From contig NC_134844.1 in NCBI RefSeq assembly GCF_965363235.1, forward strand, positions 77,593,244-77,657,243: a stretch of DNA of 64,000 nucleotides, given 5' to 3'. Of the stretch, positions 58,085 to 64,000 are shown in pieces (the first letter of the stretch is position 1; every line of letters starts with the position of its first letter). Position numbers and translations under genes: made by a program. The stretch comes from Mytilus galloprovincialis. Lineage: Eukaryota > Mollusca > Bivalvia > Mytilida > Mytilidae. The notes under the pieces are model-generated. The model made no database searches. It was not told where the DNA came from and saw only the letters and a list, made by a program, of their open reading frames with translations.

Positions 58085-58132
58085 TTTGAATAAACACTAG
58101 TATTTATTACACTGACGTTATTATAGTTTTTG

Positions 58133-58930
58133 TCAAGCCTGCGACTTCTGTCGAGGAAAAATAAGACAAAGAAATATTGATAAGGCAGTGGCGACTTTGG
58201 GGAAAACGACGGCGTTAAACGTACTACTTAAAAGCTTTATATTTCAGAAGGTAGAATGCCTACTTTGTATATATATGCCTTATGTTATGAAGTTTCCGTC
58301 TGACGGATTGTGTTCATTGTCCTTGACCTCAATTGTATGGTTCATTGACAACTTCTTAATTCTTTTAATAATGAGTAATATAATAACTATACTTGGTACG
58401 TGCGTAACTTGCAACTTTTCGTGATCAATTCCATATATTAGATATTATAACCAATAGGTCTACTATATTTGGTGTATGGGATTATTGTAAGGTGTATGTG
58501 TCGAACTGTCAGGTGTCATCTGACCTTGACCAAATATTCATGGTCTAGTGGTTAAAGTTTAATTTTGGTGTTTCGGACTGCTTTTCTAATACTCTATGCA
58601 ATAGGTCAACTTTATGTGTATGGAAATATTTTACGATGTGCATGCCAGTCTGAGAGGATTTATTTGACCTTGACCTCATTTGAACGATTCATTGATTAAT
58701 GTTATTTTTTTCTTAAACTTTAAGCAATAAGTCCTATGTATGTTATGTATAGAATGATTTGAAGGTGTATAGGTCTGTCTTACAATTATCATCCGATCTT
58801 GACTTCATTTTCATGGTTCATTGGTCAACATACAGTTTTCATGTTTTGGTCTCTTTCTGCACCTTATGTCATCAGAAACATGCGTTTTGTGTCATCTCTT
58901 TGACAGTTGTAGAGATTTTAAATGATGTTA
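58133..58930 (-). repeat. Repeat family E, reversed copy
   Basis: In reverse this shows the family E end ('agcctgcgacttctgtcgag', 'gacggcgttaa') followed by about four diverged units with 'ttgacctcattt' and 'catggttcattgg' blocks. The order matches 10,795-12,210. Confidence 0.7.
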
Positions 58931-58959
58931 ATAATTTTTTTTTAATATAATTCGGTATT

Positions 58960-59900
58960 ATTCCCTAATAGCAAGTGATTATAATGGATTTTCTTGATTA
59001 TAAACATTCTACAAATGTGAGCCTCGTCTTTGTTCACATGGTAGTTGTGCTCTTACATTTCCCAAGGTTACCAATCGAATTACAGAATAAGTCGGAACAT
59101 TTCACTCTAGTAATATATATGCATTTAACCTTCAATTTGAAATACATTTGTTATACAAAATCAAAAGTATGCATACATAGATATTGAAATTAACACTCAA
59201 TGGTTGTTAATGGTCAAAAGAGTCACCCTGATGTTGCAATAATGACCTAAACATATCACTAGTTAACCGATATTGAACTGAAACGGCAATTTTTTAAAAA
59301 AATCTGATCATTTCTTAATAAAACAAAAAATACATTTTAAGCGTTAAATATTATGCCATTTTAAGACAAGCAGAACGTATTATGAGTAAACACTTTTTTC
59401 ATTAATGTTGATGAAATGATAATGATCGAGTTGATAATGATGATGTTAAAAGTCGGGAGGTAGACATGCAATCTTACATAAATGGTATTTTATCGATTTT
59501 TATAAATAAAAATCAACAGCAAGCATAAAAAGTGATTGGTGATTGTTTTTTTTTTTTTTTTTTTTTAACCCAAACGACAATGATATAGTTGCAAATTGTT
59601 CACGTATATTTACGATAACAATAAGTTAACGTTAAATCAAACAAAGGACATGCAAAGTAAACTACTATAAAAGTAATACGGAATGAAATGTAAAACATTT
59701 GTAACAACATTGAAAAATAAGGTAATTTTGAAATGAAGCATAAACCACAAGCTAATGATATATTACATGTATTAACAACCTTTTCTTAATGAAGCACAAT
59801 TTCCCTTTTTCATTTTAGTTTGCATTTTCTACTTTATTCGACGATGATTTTAGTAAGTGATGAAAAGATTGTCGAGAATGTTTTATAGAATAATCGATAC
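58960..59900. other. No gene recognised
   Basis: This is AT-rich, with a 23-base T run near 59,548. The short frames have no support. Confidence 0.5.
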
Positions 59901-59939
59901 AAGTGTTAACTCTTCAAATGCTGCATGCAGATATGTGAT

Positions 59940-60580
59940 GTATGTCTTCTGTATTGTGTCATTATTGTGTTTACACTGTATCGTATCTATAGCTTGTGTT
60001 TACCTAGTTACATTGTAGACATTGCTATGTTGACAATAACGAGTCAACATCGTGTTTATATTGCATAACAAGTCTATACCTTTGTGTTTACATCGTAGAC
60101 ATCGCGATGTTGACAATAGCGAGTCAACATTGTGTTTCTATTGAAATAAAGATCATTTCTTTCTTTATTTTATTTATTTCTACATCGTTCACACTGTAGA
60201 CAATAAGATAATACCTTTCAGTTTACATCGTTTACATCGAAGCCATTGACAATATTGTTTCAATACCCTGTTTATATTGTATACCGATACTTTATGTTTA
60301 CACCGTTCACATCGTCAACATCGCGATATTAACGATGTCAACGATATAAACAGCATATACGAGTTCTTATAATGTTAACTATGTTGACACAATATCGTGT
60401 TAACATTGTTACATCACGATGTAAACGATTTAAACACGATATAGTTGCTACATTGTATACATCGCGATGTTATTGATATAAACGATGAATACAGTATATA
60501 ACAGTTCTTACAATGTCAACGATGTTGACACGATATCGTTTTAGCATTGTGCATATCGCATTTGTTGTTACAATGTGCAC
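59940..60580. repeat. Palindrome-rich repeat (ATCGCGAT family)
   Basis: Repeated short words are 'catcgcgatgtt', 'gtttacatcg', 'gtcaacatcgtgttta', 'acgatgtaaacg' and 'cgatataaacacg'. They occur on both strands because the core ACATCGCGATGT is its own complement. Units are irregular, about 35-90 bp apart. There is no coding capacity. It may be an old satellite-like array. Confidence 0.75.
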
Positions 60581-60599
60581 TGGACATGAATCAGTTGTT

Positions 60600-61740
60600 T
60601 TGTTGTTTTATTTAATTGTTAATTAAAACTCATCTGTTCAAGGGATAGGAAAAGCTTCAAATCGTACACTGAAACTGAATTTTAGTCTTAAAGGGTCATT
60701 TGGTCTTAACATCATCTGAAAAAAAATCTTAAAAATGATTAGTCTTTTTGAGAGTTTAAGCTATTGTTTTTAGATATTTCCAAATTGTAAATTTTAAATC
60801 AGAATCAGCTTAAAAGTATCATGACCTGCTTAATCGCGGAGTAACTGAAATACCCCTATCTTATGACCAGGTTCTTCTTTATTTTTTCTATGCAATGTTT
60901 TGTGTACATTATTACTGAGGGCCGATATTTGTCCCTTTTCACTCAAAAGTAAAATTCATGACCCGTTTATTACAAGACTAGTAATATAATAGAATAAAAA
61001 AGCCAACATACAGACGAAACTGCACAAACGAAGAAACCACTTTGTCAAATAGTGTTTTAATAGACATAGTCTTCTTATTTTATGACTATTATAGTCTTCT
61101 TATTTTATGACTATTGGATTATTGTCTTGAGTTCAACAAACCTTATTACAGTTTTTTTTTAAACTTTTCATCTTTTATCATCACCCTCATAGGAACAGTT
61201 TAACAAAACTAAATGTTTGTTATTTAATTATTTTAATTATTTGCTTATAAGCCTTGACAACAAAACACAATTCTAACAGTAGAAACTACTGAATATTCTT
61301 TAAAACAAAGATTATAGTTTGTTTTTAAAACACAAGTCTAAGATGCCATTATTGAAAATAAAGTATTGAATTATTGAAAGAATAATGGGGAGCTTTGATG
61401 AATAATTCATTAGGAGTTAAGTTATAAATGTCTGTGCAGCTGTGTAACGAGCACTAGACATATTGAGTGTTAAATATCGAGGCGAGAGATAAAAACGTAA
61501 GCGGACTCTTAAACACCAAGTAGACCTAAATTAAGTATTAAGTTCTGTGGTTTTATTAAGACATTCGTAAATTTTGGAAAATTTGCGATCTCAAATCAAA
61601 TGGATATGATTGAGTGAAGGACATAAATTTTAACACGAAAACTAACATTCATCTCTAGATTGTTATTGAAAAACTAATAACATGTGTTGAGTGTGTTGTT
61701 TTTCGAGGGATTCTAAAATTCTGTAAATCAAAAGTTTTGT
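60600..61740. other. No gene recognised
   Basis: The only structure is a perfect local duplication of 'cttcttattttatgactatt' (61,069 and 61,093). Nothing else can be called. Confidence 0.5.
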
Positions 61741-61742
61741 AG

Positions 61743-61752
61743 ACTTATATAA
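61743..61752 (+). promoter_or_regulatory. TATA box of the PAN-like gene
   Basis: CTTATATAAG lies about 60 bases before the ATG at 61,806. The start of transcription would be near 61,775. Confidence 0.6.
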
Positions 61753-61805
61753 GCATCACCTGTTAGCCAATGAACAAAAATAAACATACCTGACTGTATA
61801 GTAGA

Positions 61806-62115
61806 ATGAAAGTTAAAGGAATTATATCAGTTTTGTTGGTTTTAATATCTCCCCTACTATATGCTGATATTGTTTCTTACATTGCCACACAGCAGTTGTA
61901 TTTACAAAATTGGTTAATAGATGCAAATACAATAGTGTTGAGAAATCAAAGTTTGATTAAATGTACGTTGCAGTGCGGTATTTTGGATGAATGCATGTCT
62001 ATTTTCTACCACAAAGGATCAAAGGAATGTATTGGGGTTACCATTGGTTACACATTCAAACATACCTCACTAGGATATACCAATGTTGGATGGAGTTATT
62101 TTCTTGTGCTTGATG
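61806..62115 (+). CDS. Secreted PAN/Apple-like protein, first coding exon
   Basis: This first exon encodes about 103 residues. A signal peptide (MKVKGIISVLLVLISPLLYA) is followed by a domain with cysteines in CTLQCGILDECMSIFYHKG and then KECIGVTIG. That is the PAN/Apple pattern common in secreted mollusc proteins: paired helical cysteines, then a strand cysteine. The frame ends at VLD plus one base against the donor GTAAGC at 62,116, so the gene continues. The longer open frame to 62,186 is read-through into the intron. PAN domains bind proteins or sugars and are often joined to lectin or other domains. The next exon was not found in the window. Confidence 0.75.
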
Positions 62116-62189
62116 GTAAGCTTAGTACGAAAAACTTACTTCTATTTACACTATTATTGTGTTATTTTCCAAAATTATGTTGTTGAACA

Positions 62190-62800
62190 TTTTTGTAACT
62201 TTCGATATATATGCTGTGAAGTGGCAGATAAACACAACTGCATCTAATTGTTCTCCCAAAATATTTTAGAATTTTTCTTTGAAAAGAGCTTATTATAACA
62301 ACATAAAAAGACGTAAGAGGCAAAAATAAATGGGAATATCTAAATTTAACATGTTTAAACAATAACATAAGATTCTGAAAACTGTTATCACTTTAATATT
62401 CATGTAGCATATCATGATAATTTTAAAATCTAATGTATCTAGTTGGCTCTTCAAATATGAACGGCCAGAAGAAGTTGTTATGCAAAGAAACTCATTTCTT
62501 GTTAAGTTTTAAATTGCATATTTTTATAAAGTGATATTCAATCAATGAGTATTAATCTCTATTGGATTCTGAAGAAAAACAGTCGTGCAAGAACAAATAT
62601 TGAACTTCCCTTTTTTGTAACTAAAAGAAATGTTAACTTACTGCGATTTGTCATAAGGCGTCCATTGAGTTTAATGTGACAAAGTGGGTAAATAAACAAA
62701 GGTATGATCGGAATAATGTGCCTTAAAGACAACATTGAAGCATTCGATTTTTGCACCACTACATTTGTATTAAAGCCGTTTGAATACAAATATTGCCTTT
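62190..62800. other. No exon recognised; probable intron
   Basis: This lies downstream of the PAN-like donor. No acceptor followed by a cysteine-rich open frame was found. Confidence 0.4.
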
Positions 62801-62804
62801 TTCA

Positions 62805-63620
62805 TTCACTCACTCGTATGACAGTTGCATTAAATTTCATTTTATTGACAACGATGCGTGAACAAAACAAACAGACATAATCGGTTAAAAAGTCAAAATT
62901 AAGGTTACAGCAGTGAACATTGTGTTATAATCTTAATCACAACAAAAACAAACAAAAAATTTAACAAAGAAGCACAAAAGAACATATCAAATTTAACAAC
63001 TTCATTCATCGCTTTCTAATTTTTGTATTTTGTTTATGTTTGTTAAATCCTCTCATAAAGGATAGAAACATTTTAAGTACTGGGACTGAATGGTTTAGAT
63101 TAACAAAAACTCTGACGTTGAATCGCGCGTTTGACTACTGAATGTCACCTTCACACAGGTAGAAATATAAAATAATTTAGTCGTTCCAAATATGAAAAGA
63201 ATATAGTCTATAGTTATTTTAGGTACAATGTATATCCTCTGAAGAATGTAAATTAGAAGTTGTGTCCTCCTTCTAAAAAAGAGCCACGTCATTATATGTC
63301 AAAGAAACACAAACGGGCATATAGATAAAGACTACAACAAGCGAATATTAGAGACAAGAATACAAACATTATAATAGAACAATAACACAATGGCGGGATG
63401 TTTAAGTACAGAGCCACGTCATATGTATCAATGATACACAAAAAGTCACACGGACAAAGCACACCAGCAACTTGAAAGATAATACAAACAACACAATGAC
63501 GGGGTGCATAAGTACAAAGCCACGTAAATTGGATATTACCACAAACAGACCAAACGGTAAAAGTAACATTAATAAAGAAAAATAAACGAACACTATAACA
63601 CGTTACTAAGATGTTAAACA
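62805..63620 (-). repeat. Composite repeat A/H
   Basis: Family A ('attgacaacgatgcgtgaac', 62,846 on) is followed on the right by three family H units ('acaatggcgggatgtttaag', 'gagccacgtcatatg', 'caaagccacgta'). The order is the same as at 7,020 and 48,795. The minus-strand frames at 63,292-63,678 and 63,402-63,593 are parts of the repeat. Confidence 0.75.
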
Positions 63621-63629
63621 AAATAAAAT

Positions 63630-64000
63630 GGCTGCACATGATTTGGAAACTAAGTGACTTGATTGGGATGCTAGACAAAATGTAGGAGTAATTTAAAGAA
63701 TATTACTGGTTCTTTGTCGAATTACGTTTTGGAAGTTGCCTAGGGCAATCATGTACACTGCTTATGTTTTATTTACCATGTTTAATGTTGTGAGTATGTT
63801 TGCCTTTTTCTATAGGCCGTGGACTAGCAAGTTTGTTTTCAATGCACACTTCGTATTTTTTTCATTTTATTCAAAATCATAATGGGTTGACCCATCAACA
63901 TGATCAATGAAAACGATTACTCGTTATTCAATATTCTTATAGACACTATTTTTACACTCGAGGGTAGTACGGATTCTGAAAAAAAGTACCCTTAATATAA
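63630..64000. other. No gene recognised
   Basis: This is AT-rich sequence to the window edge. Nothing specific is seen. Confidence 0.45.

Noticed and set aside
61069-61117. Possible regulatory direct repeat
   Set aside because: A single local duplication in AT-rich DNA, with no associated gene.
63292-63678. 128-codon minus-strand frame with hydrophobic stretches
   Set aside because: It is the family H tandem array read in reverse. The hydrophobicity comes from T-rich units.

Overview
The window looks like a stretch of nuclear DNA from a bivalve mollusc, most likely a mussel of the Mytilus type. It is AT-rich and intron-rich. Coding exons are small islands with GT-AG borders, set among many copies of a few short repeat families. 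The proteins recognised (a metazoan chitin synthase, a RING-less TRIM-like protein, a secreted PAN-like protein, a small cysteine-rich secreted peptide and a Tx1/L1-type LINE) all fit a lophotrochozoan. The species is inferred, not proven.

Layout. 1-7,050 and about 14,780-25,270 are two diverged, direct copies of one segment. Each carries a promoter and untranslated first exon, then a coding exon for a six-cysteine secreted peptide, on the minus strand. The peptide is intact at 22,000-22,203; the other copy is a fossil. Between them lies an intact B-box/coiled-coil/NHL gene (7,902-9,593, minus) and a nested repeat (10,795-12,210). The second copy has also been entered by a 5'-truncated LINE (18,750-20,870).

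27,170-27,820 is a decayed minisatellite. 29,776-43,338 (minus) is a chitin synthase gene. Nine exons can be placed with consistent splice sites and reading phases, including a 49-nt microexon; only the 5' end is missing. About 48,540-53,400 (plus) is an inverted, 5'-truncated copy of the last part of the same gene. It holds the last three exons, each with exactly the same length as its partner, and shares the intronic repeats. Between the two lie an orphan third copy of the peptide-gene promoter (about 45,070-45,680) and a decayed member of an uncharacterised invertebrate gene family (46,200-47,560, minus).

57,328-58,084 is a truncated relative of the B-box/NHL gene. 59,940-60,580 is a repeat rich in the palindrome ATCGCGAT. 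61,806-62,115 is the first coding exon of a secreted PAN-like protein behind a TATA box. The rest is dispersed repeats.

The most interesting signal is that several repeats carry hammerhead self-cleaving ribozyme motifs. Two look catalytically complete (21,730-21,773 and 42,885-42,931). A third sequence class is at 54,327-54,368, and decayed copies lie at 22,850-22,904, 27,061-27,106 and 47,824-47,869. The 42.9-kb copy sits in a unit whose start sequence recurs about 360 bp later, as expected for a retrozyme-like element copied from a circular or tandem RNA. No LTR retroelement, Polinton, CRISPR array, rRNA or tRNA gene was recognised.
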